Assembly (NCBI GenBank): GCA_964601805.1
Contig: CAZROW010000015.1
Coordinates: 1-51,833, forward strand
Length of the DNA stretch: 51,833 bases
Origin: Eutrophocola sp964601805
GTDB taxonomy: Bacteria; Pseudomonadota; Gammaproteobacteria; Pseudomonadales; Pseudohongiellaceae
Direction: 5' to 3'
Shown: piece by piece, positions 1-9,262 of the stretch
Layout: the number at the start of each line of letters is the position of its first letter
Numbering within the stretch: the stretch's first letter is position 1
Program-made: the position numbers and the translations under genes
The notes under the pieces: generated by a model
What the model saw: only the letters and a program-made list of their open reading frames with translations
Databases searched by the model: none
Told to the model about the DNA's origin: nothing

Positions 1-325
1 CATAATCCGGCGAATACACTTCTGACTCTGACTCGCGCTGATTTATCCCCTTTTGCTGTAACTCCATGGTGATTTTCAGCGGCCCGTTGCCCCGTGAGCT
101 GCGGTAGCGCACGTAGGATTCCAGAAAGCGCGCATCGGATTGCAGGTTTTCTTCGCGAAGACGCTCCAGGGCAGGCAGGATGATCTCGTCCTTGTCCAGT
201 TCGGGATATTTTTGGGTCAGTTTCTGGAGAAGTTCCTGGAATGACTGTTCCCGGCGCGCCAGCAAATTCATGGCGGCACGCCGGACAGTGACAGAAGGAC
301 TTTCATCAGGCCGGGACTTCTTCAA
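1..325 (-). CDS. recX: Regulatory protein RecX (partial, C-terminus outside window)
   Basis: RecX binds RecA filaments and restrains their growth and activity. The first 108 codons are present; the gene runs off the left edge. Translation from TTG at 325 shows the RecX N-terminal pattern: RRAAMNLLARREQS, then a helix rich in Leu/Glu, then SYVRYRSSRGNGPLKI and ELQQKGI, the typical RecX repeat signature. The TTG start is chosen because AGGGAG lies about 7 nt upstream and no in-frame ATG precedes the conserved part. It sits 46 nt downstream of recA on the same strand, the usual recA-recX pair, so it is probably expressed by read-through from recA. The ribosome-binding site lies in a short hairpin (see separate entry). 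Confidence 0.9.
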   Translation of the reverse strand, partial: MKKSRPDESPSVTVRRAAMNLLARREQSFQELLQKLTQKYPELDKDEIILPALERLREENLQSDARFLESYVRYRSSRGNGPLKITMELQQKGINQRESESEVYSPDY

Positions 326-332
326 GAGTCTG

Positions 333-348
333 CTCCCTTTTCTGGGAG
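333..348 (-). promoter_or_regulatory. Hairpin covering the recX ribosome-binding site
   Basis: On the minus strand CTCCC and GGGAG pair around a 6-nt loop (AGAAAA). The 3' arm GGGAG is itself the recX Shine-Dalgarno sequence. The octamer GCAGACTC occurs on both sides of the hairpin. There is no T-run, so this is not an intrinsic terminator. Inference: it may lower recX translation relative to recA. The pairing is visible; the function is not proven. Confidence 0.45.
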
Positions 349-371
349 TCTGCACCCGGACATGGAATAAG

Positions 372-1475
<1,104 letters not shown>

Positions 1476-1728
1476 TGCCGGAGTGGGTCCTTGGAGTTGC
1501 TTGATTAGAGAAAATTGTCACTTTAAAACAGGGATTTCATGTGCCGGAAAGGGCAGAAATTCGCTGTAATTTGATGCGATTCATTAAAGCAGATAACCGC
1601 TTTTTATGCCATATGGAAATCGGCCAAAACGGACACTCACCTGCAAATTATTGGAGGCTGCCAGCAAGATAACGTAGAATCCCTGGCTTCATAAAAATCA
1701 TAAACAAGCCGTCTTTCGAGCCAGCCTT
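1476..1728. other. Divergent recA/mutS intergenic region
   Basis: These 253 nt separate two divergent genes and should carry both promoters. For mutS a reasonable sigma70 site is at 1651-1680 (listed separately). For recA no clear -35/-10 pair stands out; TCTAAT near 1505-1510 (minus) is one -10 candidate. The nearest thing to an SOS box, CTGT-N9-ACAA at 1515-1531 on the minus strand, has one base too many in the spacer and an imperfect right half. Confidence 0.6.
1651..1680 (+). promoter_or_regulatory. Candidate sigma70 promoter of mutS
   Basis: TTGGAG (1651-1656) and TAGAAT (1675-1680) are separated by 18 nt, which fits a sigma70 promoter with a start point about 40 nt before the mutS start codon. 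Called by eye from hexamer match and spacing only. Confidence 0.45.
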
Positions 1729-4308
1729 TTGAGCCAGTCTTCTACCCAGCACACCCCCATGATGCAGCAGTACCTGAAGGTCAAGGCTGAGCATCCTGAT
1801 GAGTTGCTTTTCTATCGCATGGGGGATTTCTACGAGCTGTTCTACCGGGACGCCGAGAAAGCGTCCAAACTGCTGGACATCACCCTGACCGCTCGCGGTA
1901 AATCCGGCGGCTCCCCCATTCCCATGTGCGGCATTCCCTACCACGCCGCCGACAGGTACCTGGCCAAGCTCGTGGAAGCCGGCGTTTCGGTAGCCATTTG
2001 TGAGCAGATTGGTGACCCGGCGACCAGCAAGGGCCCGGTCGAGCGCAAGGTGGTCCGCCTGATCACACCGGGCACCCTGAGTGATGAAGCCCTGCTCAAG
2101 GAAAACCGGGACAACCTGCTCGCTGCCCTGTTCCGTGAAGACGCCCCCGGTACCGAACACCCCTATGGCATTGCCTACCTGGACATCAGCAGCGGCCGCT
2201 TTTCTGTCCTCCAGGTCAATAACGAGCAAAGCCTGTCCAGTGAAGTTCACCGGATCAATCCGGCCGAAATCCTGGCACCGGAAACCATGACGCTACCAGC
2301 AGACCTTGCCCGGCACCGGGGCCTGCGCCAACGCCCCGGCTGGGAGTTTGACCTGGATTCCGCCACCCGCGCCCTGTGCAAACAGTTCAATACCGACTCT
2401 CTCGGCGGCTTTGGCTGTGAGGCCATGGACAGCGCCGTGCAGGCCGCCGGCTGCCTGCTGGCCTATGCCATGGAAACCCAGCAAACCAGCCTGCCCCACG
2501 TACGTGCATTGCGCGTGGAACAGACCGAGGACAGCCTGGTCCTGGACAGTATCAGCCGGCGCAACCTGGAAATTGACCGCAACCTGGCGGGCGGTTCGGA
2601 TAACACCCTGGCCAGTATTCTGTCCCGGTGCGCCACCCCCATGGGCTCACGCCTGCTCAGCCGCTGGCTGAATCGCCCCATACGTAATCACGACGACATC
2701 CGGCAGCGCCAGAACGCGGTAGCGGCGCTCATGTCCAATTACCATTTCGAGACCCTGCAATCACACCTGAAACCTGTCGGTGACATGGAGCGCATCCTGT
2801 CCCGCATTGCCCTGCGCAGTGCCCGGCCGCGGGACCTGGCTCACTTGCGCACAGCCCTGGTGGCGATACCGCAAGTGGCCGCCGAACTAAACACCCTGGA
2901 TTCACCCCGCCTCCAGGCACTGGCCCGGACTATTCATCCCTGCCCTGACCTGGCCGAATTGCTGGAACGGGCCATTTGCGAGAACCCGCCGGTAGTCATT
3001 CGCGAAGGTGGTGTGATTGCCGATGGTTACGATGCCGACCTGGATGAACTGCGCCAGTTGAGCAGCAATGCCGGGGAGTTCCTGACCAGGCTGGAAGCCG
3101 AGGAAAAAGCACGCACCAACCTGTCCACGCTCAAGGTGGGCTACAACAAGGTGCATGGCTACTACATCGAGATCAGCCGCCTGCAGTCAGAGGAAGTGCC
3201 GGCGGATTATATCCGCCGCCAGACCCTGAAAAATGCCGAGCGCTTCATCACGCCCCAGCTCAAGGAGTTCGAGGAAAAGGCCCTCAGTGCCCGCACCCGC
3301 GCCCTGGCCCGGGAAAAGCAACTGTATGAAGACCTTTTGGAAACCATTGCCCAGGACCTGCCGGTTCTCCAGGAAACTGCCTTCAGCCTCAGTGAACTGG
3401 ATGTCCTGGCCAATTTTGCCGAGCGCGCCAATGCCCTGGACCTGAATTGCCCGACCCTGACAGATGAGCCCGGCATCACTATCGAGCAGGGACGTCATCC
3501 TGTCGTCGAACACGTCATGGAAGACACTTTCGTCGCCAATGACATCAGCCTGGATGATGGGGCTACCATGCTGATTATCACCGGCCCCAACATGGGCGGT
3601 AAATCCACCTACATGCGCCAGACCGCATTGATTGTACTGCTGGCCTATACCGGGTGTTTTATTCCGGCCCGCTCGGCCCGCATTGGTCCGATCGACAGGA
3701 TCTTCACCCGCATCGGTTCGTCGGATGACCTGGCCGGGGGGCGCTCCACCTTCATGGTGGAAATGACCGAAACTGCCAATATTCTCCACAATGCCACGTC
3801 CTCCAGCCTGGTCCTGATGGATGAAATCGGCCGCGGCACCAGTACCTTTGACGGACTGTCACTGGCCTGGGCCAGCGCGGTCTTCATTGCCTCTGAAGTG
3901 AAGGCTTTTACCCTGTTTGCCACCCACTATTTCGAACTGACCGCCCTGCCGGAGCTGTATCCCGGCATACGCAATGTGCACCTGAACGCCACCGAACACG
4001 ACAAGGGCATTGTCTTCCTGCATTCGGTCGAACCCGGTCCGGCAAACCAGAGTTATGGTTTACAGGTGGCACAACTGGCCGGCATACCCACCGAGGTCAT
4101 TGCCCGCGCCAGGCGAAAATTGTCGCAACTGGAACAGGATGACCGCCAGCTCGGTGAAGCAGCAGGTGGCCACCAGCAGGCCGAGCTGTTCACGCCCGAG
4201 GCCAGCCACCCTGCCCTGGATTTCCTGGCAGAACTCAACCCGGATGATCTCTCACCCCGCCAGGCCCAGGAGATGTTGTACAAGCTGCGGGAATTACTGG
4301 GCAGCTGA
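1729..4308 (+). CDS. mutS: DNA mismatch repair protein MutS
   Basis: MutS recognises mismatches and small loops and recruits MutL. The 859-residue product has the mismatch-binding motif MGDFYELF (residues 31-38), connector, core and clamp domains, the ATPase Walker A GPNMGGKST (near residue 620), the DEIGRGTS Walker B/signature region (near 700) and a C-terminal tetramerisation-type tail. Length is normal for the family. The TTG at 1729 is the first possible start after an in-frame stop at 1675 and keeps the conserved HTPMMQQYL segment; ATG at 1759 (MMQQYL) would trim it. No good Shine-Dalgarno precedes either, so the exact start is uncertain. Confidence 0.97.
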   Translation: MSQSSTQHTPMMQQYLKVKAEHPDELLFYRMGDFYELFYRDAEKASKLLDITLTARGKSGGSPIPMCGIPYHAADRYLAKLVEAGVSVAICEQIGDPATSKGPVERKVVRLITPGTLSDEALLKENRDNLLAALFREDAPGTEHPYGIAYLDISSGRFSVLQVNNEQSLSSEVHRINPAEILAPETMTLPADLARHRGLRQRPGWEFDLDSATRALCKQFNTDSLGGFGCEAMDSAVQAAGCLLAYAMETQQTSLPHVRALRVEQTEDSLVLDSISRRNLEIDRNLAGGSDNTLASILSRCATPMGSRLLSRWLNRPIRNHDDIRQRQNAVAALMSNYHFETLQSHLKPVGDMERILSRIALRSARPRDLAHLRTALVAIPQVAAELNTLDSPRLQALARTIHPCPDLAELLERAICENPPVVIREGGVIADGYDADLDELRQLSSNAGEFLTRLEAEEKARTNLSTLKVGYNKVHGYYIEISRLQSEEVPADYIRRQTLKNAERFITPQLKEFEEKALSARTRALAREKQLYEDLLETIAQDLPVLQETAFSLSELDVLANFAERANALDLNCPTLTDEPGITIEQGRHPVVEHVMEDTFVANDISLDDGATMLIITGPNMGGKSTYMRQTALIVLLAYTGCFIPARSARIGPIDRIFTRIGSSDDLAGGRSTFMVEMTETANILHNATSSSLVLMDEIGRGTSTFDGLSLAWASAVFIASEVKAFTLFATHYFELTALPELYPGIRNVHLNATEHDKGIVFLHSVEPGPANQSYGLQVAQLAGIPTEVIARARRKLSQLEQDDRQLGEAAGGHQQAELFTPEASHPALDFLAELNPDDLSPRQAQEMLYKLRELLGS

Positions 4309-4328
4309 CCCGAATGGGGTGTCATTGA

Positions 4329-4357
4329 TTGTTTAAACCCGGCACCTTGAGTAAAAT
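4329..4357 (+). promoter_or_regulatory. Probable sigma70 promoter of fdxA
   Basis: TTGTTT (4329-4334) and TAAAAT (4352-4357) are separated by exactly 17 nt. They lie between the mutS stop and fdxA, giving a leader of about 60 nt. This suggests fdxA has its own transcript rather than relying on mutS read-through. Confidence 0.6.
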
Positions 4358-4423
4358 GTCGCCTTTTCTACAAACCACATTATTATTTCAGGGCAATTGC
4401 CCACGGATTATCAGGGGAAAACA

Positions 4424-4753
4424 ATGACCTTTGTTGTTGGCGAAAACTGCATCAAATGCAAGCACACTGACTGTGTGGAAGTCTGCCCAGTTGACTGTTT
4501 TTATGAAGGCCCGAATATGCTGGTCATCAACCCGGACGAGTGCATTGACTGCGCACTTTGCGAACCGGAATGCCCGGTGGATGCCATCTATGCCGATGAT
4601 GAGCTGCCCGAGGACCAGAAGGAATTCCTGGAACTCAACGAAGAGCTCAGTGAAAAGTGGGAAGTCATCACGGAAATGAAGGACGCACTCCCCGATGCCG
4701 AGGAGTGGGCCAACAAGCCCGGCAAACGCGAGCACCTGGAAAAAGACTGGTAA
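4424..4753 (+). CDS. fdxA: Seven-iron ferredoxin FdxA
   Basis: Small electron carrier with one [3Fe-4S] and one [4Fe-4S] cluster, close to Azotobacter ferredoxin I. The 109-residue protein shows cysteines at 9, 12, 17, 21 and 25 in its first half and a second cluster motif CIDCALCEPECP near residues 40-51, followed by the acidic C-terminal region normal for this family. The ATG at 4424 is chosen over an in-frame TTG at 4397 because AGGGGAAA lies just upstream and the protein then begins MTFVVGENC as in homologues. The mutS-fdxA-rpoS neighbourhood is the Pseudomonas-type arrangement. It converges on rpoS, with 23 nt between the stops and no obvious terminator. Confidence 0.96.
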   Translation: MTFVVGENCIKCKHTDCVEVCPVDCFYEGPNMLVINPDECIDCALCEPECPVDAIYADDELPEDQKEFLELNEELSEKWEVITEMKDALPDAEEWANKPGKREHLEKDW

Positions 4754-4776
4754 GACTGCCTGTCCCGGGCTGCCCC

Positions 4777-5778
4777 TCAGCCTGTTATGACTTCCAGGTT
4801 CAGCCCTTCCTGCTCAATCATCTGCCTGAGCTTCTTTAACGCTTCTATCTGAATTTGCCTGACCCGTTCCCGGGTCAGGCCGATTTCCCGTCCGACATCC
4901 TCAAGCGTGCTGGACTCAAAGCCGCGCAAGCCAAAACGCCGTGCCAGGATTTCGCCCTGCTTGTCCGTCAACCGGTCCAGCCAGTCTTCCAGGTGTCCCA
5001 GGATATCCTTTTCCTGGTGACTGACGGCCGGATCACTCTCACGCCGATCCGGTAATACGTCCATCATGGTCAGTTCCTCACCCTGCCCGACGACAATGTC
5101 AGCTGAGCAGGTGCGACTGTCATGCCCGAGCAGTTTGCGCACCTTCCTGACCGGCTTGTTCCAGCGCCGGGCAATTTCTTCCTCGGTTGGCAACCGATCC
5201 AGTTCCTCTGACAGCTCGCTGATCACCTTCAGGCAGGTGTTAAGCTCCTTGAGCACATGAATAGGCAGGCGGATGGTCCGGGCATGGTTCATCAGCGCCC
5301 GGTCTATGTTCTGCTTTATCCACCAGGTGGCATACGTTGAGAACCGGTAGCCCAGCTCCGGATTGAATTTCTCCACCGCCCTGATCAGGCCCAGGTTACC
5401 TTCCTCTATCAGGTCGAGCAGGCCCAGCCCCTTGTTCTGGTAACGTTTGGCAATGGTCACTACCAGCCGGAGATTGGACTCAATCATTAGGTTTTTGCTG
5501 GCCAGGTCACCGGCGGCGACCTTCCGCGCAACAGCCAGTTCCTCCTCACTGCTGAGCAATCGTTTTTGACCAATTTCGTTGAGGTAGAGTGTCGTGCTGT
5601 CAATGCGACAGGAATGGCTTTCACTGACCGGCGCAGCCGCTGATTCCGGCAAATGACAACGCATGGACAAACGCTGGCGGGTAGAACAGGATTTTTGATT
5701 GGGGTGATTACTGGCGGGATTGACGCTGACCACCGGCAGTGTGCTGCGGCGGCAGGATGAAGATTTTCCATGGCTCAT
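4777..5778 (-). CDS. rpoS: RNA polymerase sigma factor RpoS (stationary phase)
   Basis: Sigma38, master regulator of stationary phase and general stress. The 333-residue product has region 1.2 (LYLNEIGQKRLL, about 64-75), region 2 with DLIEEGNLGLIRAVEKF and YATWWIKQNIDRA, region 3 with LPIHVLKELN, and region 4 with the helix-turn-helix LEDVGREIGLTRERVRQIQ. The Lys in HVLKELN corresponds to the RssB-recognition Lys of E. coli RpoS. The first about 60 residues are unusual: rich in Ser, Arg and Pro, with Cys at 9, 31, 41 and 57, instead of the acidic leader of E. coli. The start ATG has AAGGA about 8 nt upstream. It lies downstream of nlpD, as in most gammaproteobacteria. Confidence 0.96.
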   Translation of the reverse strand: MSHGKSSSCRRSTLPVVSVNPASNHPNQKSCSTRQRLSMRCHLPESAAAPVSESHSCRIDSTTLYLNEIGQKRLLSSEEELAVARKVAAGDLASKNLMIESNLRLVVTIAKRYQNKGLGLLDLIEEGNLGLIRAVEKFNPELGYRFSTYATWWIKQNIDRALMNHARTIRLPIHVLKELNTCLKVISELSEELDRLPTEEEIARRWNKPVRKVRKLLGHDSRTCSADIVVGQGEELTMMDVLPDRRESDPAVSHQEKDILGHLEDWLDRLTDKQGEILARRFGLRGFESSTLEDVGREIGLTRERVRQIQIEALKKLRQMIEQEGLNLEVITG

Positions 5779-5885
5779 ATTTAAATCCTTTTAAATAATG
5801 GGGCGGAATTTGTTTTTTCAGGCGGAATTACTGACCTTTCAGTTTTTTATTTTCGTCACTGACCTCTTAATCTGCATCCGTTTTC

Positions 5886-5913
5886 AGTATACACCAAGAC
5901 CGTTGGCTGTCGA
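5886..5913 (-). promoter_or_regulatory. Probable sigma70 promoter of rpoS
   Basis: On the minus strand TCGACA (5913-5908) and TATACT (5891-5886) are 16 nt apart, both five of six to consensus. The predicted start point is about 100 nt before the rpoS ATG. In E. coli the main rpoS promoter lies inside nlpD; here a good site lies in the nlpD-rpoS gap. Called from hexamers and spacing only. Confidence 0.6.
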
Positions 5914-5977
5914 ATTTCACCAACCATTTTCCATGATTTTATTGTTGAATAGTCGCTGCGATTAGATAGAAAAAAAT

Positions 5978-6808
5978 TCAGGACCTTGGCGGCAGGTAAG
6001 ACAGCGGGTCCACCGGCTTGCCTTCCAGGCGGATTTCAAAATGCAGCATGTCCCGATCAACACCGGTTGAGCCGAGCTCGGCGATTTTCTGTCCCCGGGT
6101 CACCCGCTGCCCTTCCCTGACACTCAGTGAATCATTGTGGGCATAGGCGCTCAGAAACAGGTCGTTGTGCTTGATGATCAGCAGTTCTCCATAGCGCAGC
6201 AGTCCACTGCCGGCATAGACCACTTCTCCGTCGGCAGCCGCCAGGACCGATTCGCCCTTGCGCCCGGCTATGTCCAGCCCCTTGTTCTCCACCCCTGCCT
6301 CTGAGAAACGACCAACGATGTTGCCCTGGTAGGGCCATCCCCAGTTGATGGGTCCCTGCTGAACACGAACGGGATTGACCTGCACCGGTGACGAGGTGGA
6401 CTGCTGGCGGGTGCTGCTACTGGCTGTTGTGGCCTGGCGCGTACTGGAAGTCGTTGAACGTGATGGCGTTGCACCACCACTGGTTATTGCCGGTTGGGTA
6501 GATACTACCGCCGGCGCCCTGGGGTCCACGTTCAGTATCTGGCCCGGGTATATGGTGTAGGGAGATGAGAGGCCATTGGCACGGGCTATCTGCATGAAGT
6601 CCAGGTCGTAAATCCAGGCTACTGCATAAAGGGTTTCCCCCTCATTGACGCGGTGTATGCGGTCAGTATCCAGGAAGCGCGGTTCATCAATGTCGCTCAC
6701 CGGCGACTGGTAGGCACTCATGCAAGCGCCCAGCAGTACTGTCAGGAACATGACAGTGGCCGCCGTGAGAATACGGGAGAATCTGTGAATCTGGTCTGTG
6801 AACATCAC
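5978..6808 (-). CDS. nlpD: LysM/M23 lipoprotein NlpD (amidase activator)
   Basis: NlpD is an outer-membrane lipoprotein that activates the cell-separation amidase AmiC at the septum. The 276-residue protein has a signal peptide ending in lipobox LLGAC (Cys29), a LysM domain (about 51-95), a Ser/Thr-rich linker (about 96-150) and a C-terminal M23/LytM domain (about 158-270). The LytM domain reads NKGLDIAGRKG where an active peptidase would have a zinc-ligand His, so like E. coli NlpD it is probably a catalytically dead activator. Its start is 2 nt from the popT stop, so the two are likely co-transcribed; rpoS follows after 199 nt. Confidence 0.95.
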   Translation of the reverse strand: MMFTDQIHRFSRILTAATVMFLTVLLGACMSAYQSPVSDIDEPRFLDTDRIHRVNEGETLYAVAWIYDLDFMQIARANGLSSPYTIYPGQILNVDPRAPAVVSTQPAITSGGATPSRSTTSSTRQATTASSSTRQQSTSSPVQVNPVRVQQGPINWGWPYQGNIVGRFSEAGVENKGLDIAGRKGESVLAAADGEVVYAGSGLLRYGELLIIKHNDLFLSAYAHNDSLSVREGQRVTRGQKIAELGSTGVDRDMLHFEIRLEGKPVDPLSYLPPRS

Positions 6809-6810
6809 GG

Positions 6811-7752
6811 TCAGGTGCTGGCTGAATTCTCCTTGTTATTGTTACCTGCGAGACTTTCCAGGAGCAAGACCAGGACAGCACCTGCCACCAGCAGTCCCAG
6901 GCAGATCAGCGGTGAAAAAGACTGGCCGGTTGCCTGTAAATAGGTGCCTGGCAGGACATGCTCGTAGCGGGTAAAGGCATGGCTGTCCAGGGTCAGCTCG
7001 GTGGCCACACGCCAGGGCCACAGCAGGTACAGTGAACCGGTCAGCATGCCGGTCAGTGCCGCCAGGGTGGCAGCATGGTGATGATGCAACAGCCAGGACA
7101 GGACACGGGAGAAGGCTAACAAGCCGCAGGCACAGCCTGCCGCAAACACCGTCACAATGGGCAGGTCAAAACCGGTAAGCGCCTCCAGGACGGGGCCGTA
7201 AGCGCCGAGCAACACCAGGATGAAGGCACCGGAGATTCCCGGCAGAATCATGGCGCAAATGGCAATAGCTCCGGAAAAAAAGTAGAACAGCAAACCGCCG
7301 CTGTTTTCCCGTAATGGCAAAAACGCCAGGGCCAGGGCGAACAAGGCACCGGTGAGTAACAGTGCCATATGCTTGGCAGTCCAGCCTCCTACGCCCTTGC
7401 CGACATAACGGATGGATGCCAGCACCAGCCCGCCAAAAAACGCCAGCAGGTACGGCAGGTAATTGTCCATCAGGACCAGGATGAGGTGTCCCAGCAGGAG
7501 CAGCGAGGACAGAATGCCGGCCAGCAAGGTGACCAGGAAATTACCGTTGACATGACGCCAGGCCGCCTTGAGTCCCTCCCGCCTCAGAATAACAAGGGCC
7601 TGTAAATCGACTGACCTGATGGCATCAATGAGTTCTTCGTAAATATTGGTAATCAGGGCTATCGTGCCACCGGAAACCCCGGGCACGGAATCTGCGGCGC
7701 CCATGGCCATGCCTTTGAGGAATAACAGGATTGTCCGGCGGTCAGGCAGCAT
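6811..7752 (-). CDS. popT: DUF368 membrane protein, PopT-type polyprenyl-phosphate translocase
   Basis: The 313-residue product is a polytopic membrane protein with about 8-9 hydrophobic segments. It carries the DUF368 hallmarks KGMAMGAADSVPGVSGGT near the N-terminus and a second, similar PGISGAF motif mid-protein. DUF368 proteins (PopT) have been shown in other bacteria to return undecaprenyl phosphate across the inner membrane for reuse in wall and LPS synthesis; uppS in this window makes the precursor of that carrier. ATG at 7752 is chosen; an in-frame TTG at 7770 is possible, and neither has a strong Shine-Dalgarno. It is inserted between pcm and nlpD, which are adjacent in E. coli and Pseudomonas. 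The transport function is inferred from family. Confidence 0.85.
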   Translation of the reverse strand: MLPDRRTILLFLKGMAMGAADSVPGVSGGTIALITNIYEELIDAIRSVDLQALVILRREGLKAAWRHVNGNFLVTLLAGILSSLLLLGHLILVLMDNYLPYLLAFFGGLVLASIRYVGKGVGGWTAKHMALLLTGALFALALAFLPLRENSGGLLFYFFSGAIAICAMILPGISGAFILVLLGAYGPVLEALTGFDLPIVTVFAAGCACGLLAFSRVLSWLLHHHHAATLAALTGMLTGSLYLLWPWRVATELTLDSHAFTRYEHVLPGTYLQATGQSFSPLICLGLLVAGAVLVLLLESLAGNNNKENSAST

Positions 7753-7779
7753 AGAAGACTTTGACAGCAACCTGCCGCA

Positions 7780-8457
7780 TTAATTCTCAACGCCATTGAG
7801 CAGGGGGACAAAACGCACCAGCTCCAGCGTCTCTTCCTCAATTTGCCCGTCTTTCTTGCGATACAGCTTGAGCTCCTGGTGATCCCTGCCGCCCACCGGA
7901 ATAACAAGCACCCCACCCTCGGCCAGCTGGTCCAGCAAGGCCGGCGGCACTTCGCTGGCGGCCGCGGTCGTGATGATGCAGTCAAAGGGGGCATGCTGGG
8001 GCCAGCCCAGGTTGCCGTCCCCGCACTTGACGCTGACATTGCGAATGCGTAATTCACGCAGGCGATTCCGTGTACGTTCCAGTAGGGGGCGTATGCGCTC
8101 GATGCTGTAGACATGCTTGACCGAGCCGGCCAGGATGGCTGACTGGTAACCACAACCTGTGCCGATTTCCAGGATCACGGCATTCTCCGGCGCCGCATTG
8201 AGAATGACTTCCGTCATGCGTGCCACGATATAGGGCTGGCTGATGGTCTGGTTGAAACCGATGGGCAGGGCCACATCCTCGTAAGCCCGGTGTGACATGG
8301 CCTCATCAATAAACAGGTGACGGGGTGTCGAACGAATGGCATCCAGGACATCGATGCGCTGAATACCCTGGTCAATGAGACGGGTCACCAGGCGCTCCCG
8401 GGTTCTCAGGGAGGTCATGCCAATGCCATCAATACCTTCGTGCCTGATACTGGACAA
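7780..8457 (-). CDS. pcm: Protein-L-isoaspartate O-methyltransferase
   Basis: Repairs L-isoaspartyl residues formed by ageing of Asn/Asp, using S-adenosylmethionine. The 225-residue protein has the PCMT signature LPIGFNQTISQP (about 64-75) and SAM motif I LEIGTGCGYQSA (96-107), and ends in VRFVPLLNG as in Pseudomonas Pcm. TTG at 8457 is taken as start because GGGGAGG lies about 8 nt upstream at the end of surE and the extension EGIDGIGMTS resembles homologues; ATG at 8418 is the alternative. It is 4 nt from surE, the usual surE-pcm pair. Confidence 0.94.
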   Translation of the reverse strand: MSSIRHEGIDGIGMTSLRTRERLVTRLIDQGIQRIDVLDAIRSTPRHLFIDEAMSHRAYEDVALPIGFNQTISQPYIVARMTEVILNAAPENAVILEIGTGCGYQSAILAGSVKHVYSIERIRPLLERTRNRLRELRIRNVSVKCGDGNLGWPQHAPFDCIITTAAASEVPPALLDQLAEGGVLVIPVGGRDHQELKLYRKKDGQIEEETLELVRFVPLLNGVEN

Positions 8458-8461
8458 ATGC

Positions 8462-9262
8462 CTACCTCCCCGGTTTCATGCCGGCAAAATCTGCTGCCAG
8501 CGCTGTGGTATCAAGTTGTTGTAATGTGGCCAGCGCTTTTTCCTGTGTCATGTCCGCGTGTATGGGCGTAATGGAAATATAACCCTCGGCGACTTCATAA
8601 AAATCAGTGCCTGGTTTGTTCTCAACGGGACCACCTGCCTTGCCGATCCAGTAGACGGTTTTACCCCGGGGGTTTTCCGTGCGCACCGGGTTTTCACTTT
8701 TCAGGCGACTGCCCAGGGTCGTGAATTTCACCCCCTTGATCTTATTGTCCGGCAAGTCCGGTATATTGATATTAAGTACCGTGCGTTCAGGCAGGGACAG
8801 GGTGTCAATGTAGGCCAACAGCCGCACAAAAATCCGGGCTGCCGGTTCAAAGTCCACATTGGCTTCACGTCCCTTGTCAGTCACCAGGGAAACCGCAATG
8901 GCCGGTTTGGCGAGAAAGCGCCCTTCCATGGCAGCAGCAACTGTACCCGAATACAGCACGTCATCACCCATGTTCGCCCCGTAGTTGATCCCGGAAACCA
9001 CACGCCCTGGTACCGGACCATAGATTCCCGAGGTGCCCAGGTGAACACAGTCAGTGGGTGTGCCGTCAACGCCGATATAGCGGTTGCTGAGTATTTCAAC
9101 CTGCAGGGGGCGGTCCAGGGTCAGGCAGTTACTCACCCCGGAGCGATCATAGGTGGGCGCAATCACCTGGAGCTCATGATGTTCTGCCAGGGCACTGGCC
9201 AAGGCGATCAGCCCGGGAGCCCTGACGCCATCATCATTGGATAACAATACAGGTTCTGTCAT
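8462..9262 (-). CDS. surE: 5'/3'-nucleotidase SurE
   Basis: Metal-dependent nucleotidase/exopolyphosphatase linked to stationary-phase survival. The 266-residue protein begins with the signature LLSNDDGVRAPG (metal-binding Asp10/Asp11), then DRSGVSN and SGINYGANMGDDVLYSGTV, which hold further metal and phosphate ligands. The ATG overlaps the truD stop by 4 nt (ATGA), so translation is coupled. The truD-surE-pcm order is conserved in gammaproteobacteria. Confidence 0.96.
   Translation of the reverse strand: MTEPVLLSNDDGVRAPGLIALASALAEHHELQVIAPTYDRSGVSNCLTLDRPLQVEILSNRYIGVDGTPTDCVHLGTSGIYGPVPGRVVSGINYGANMGDDVLYSGTVAAAMEGRFLAKPAIAVSLVTDKGREANVDFEPAARIFVRLLAYIDTLSLPERTVLNINIPDLPDNKIKGVKFTTLGSRLKSENPVRTENPRGKTVYWIGKAGGPVENKPGTDFYEVAEGYISITPIHADMTQEKALATLQQLDTTALAADFAGMKPGR

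Noticed and set aside
1515..1531. LexA-like operator CTGT-N9-ACAA upstream of recA
   Set aside because: Spacer is 9 rather than 8 and the right half is imperfect, so it is not called as an SOS box.
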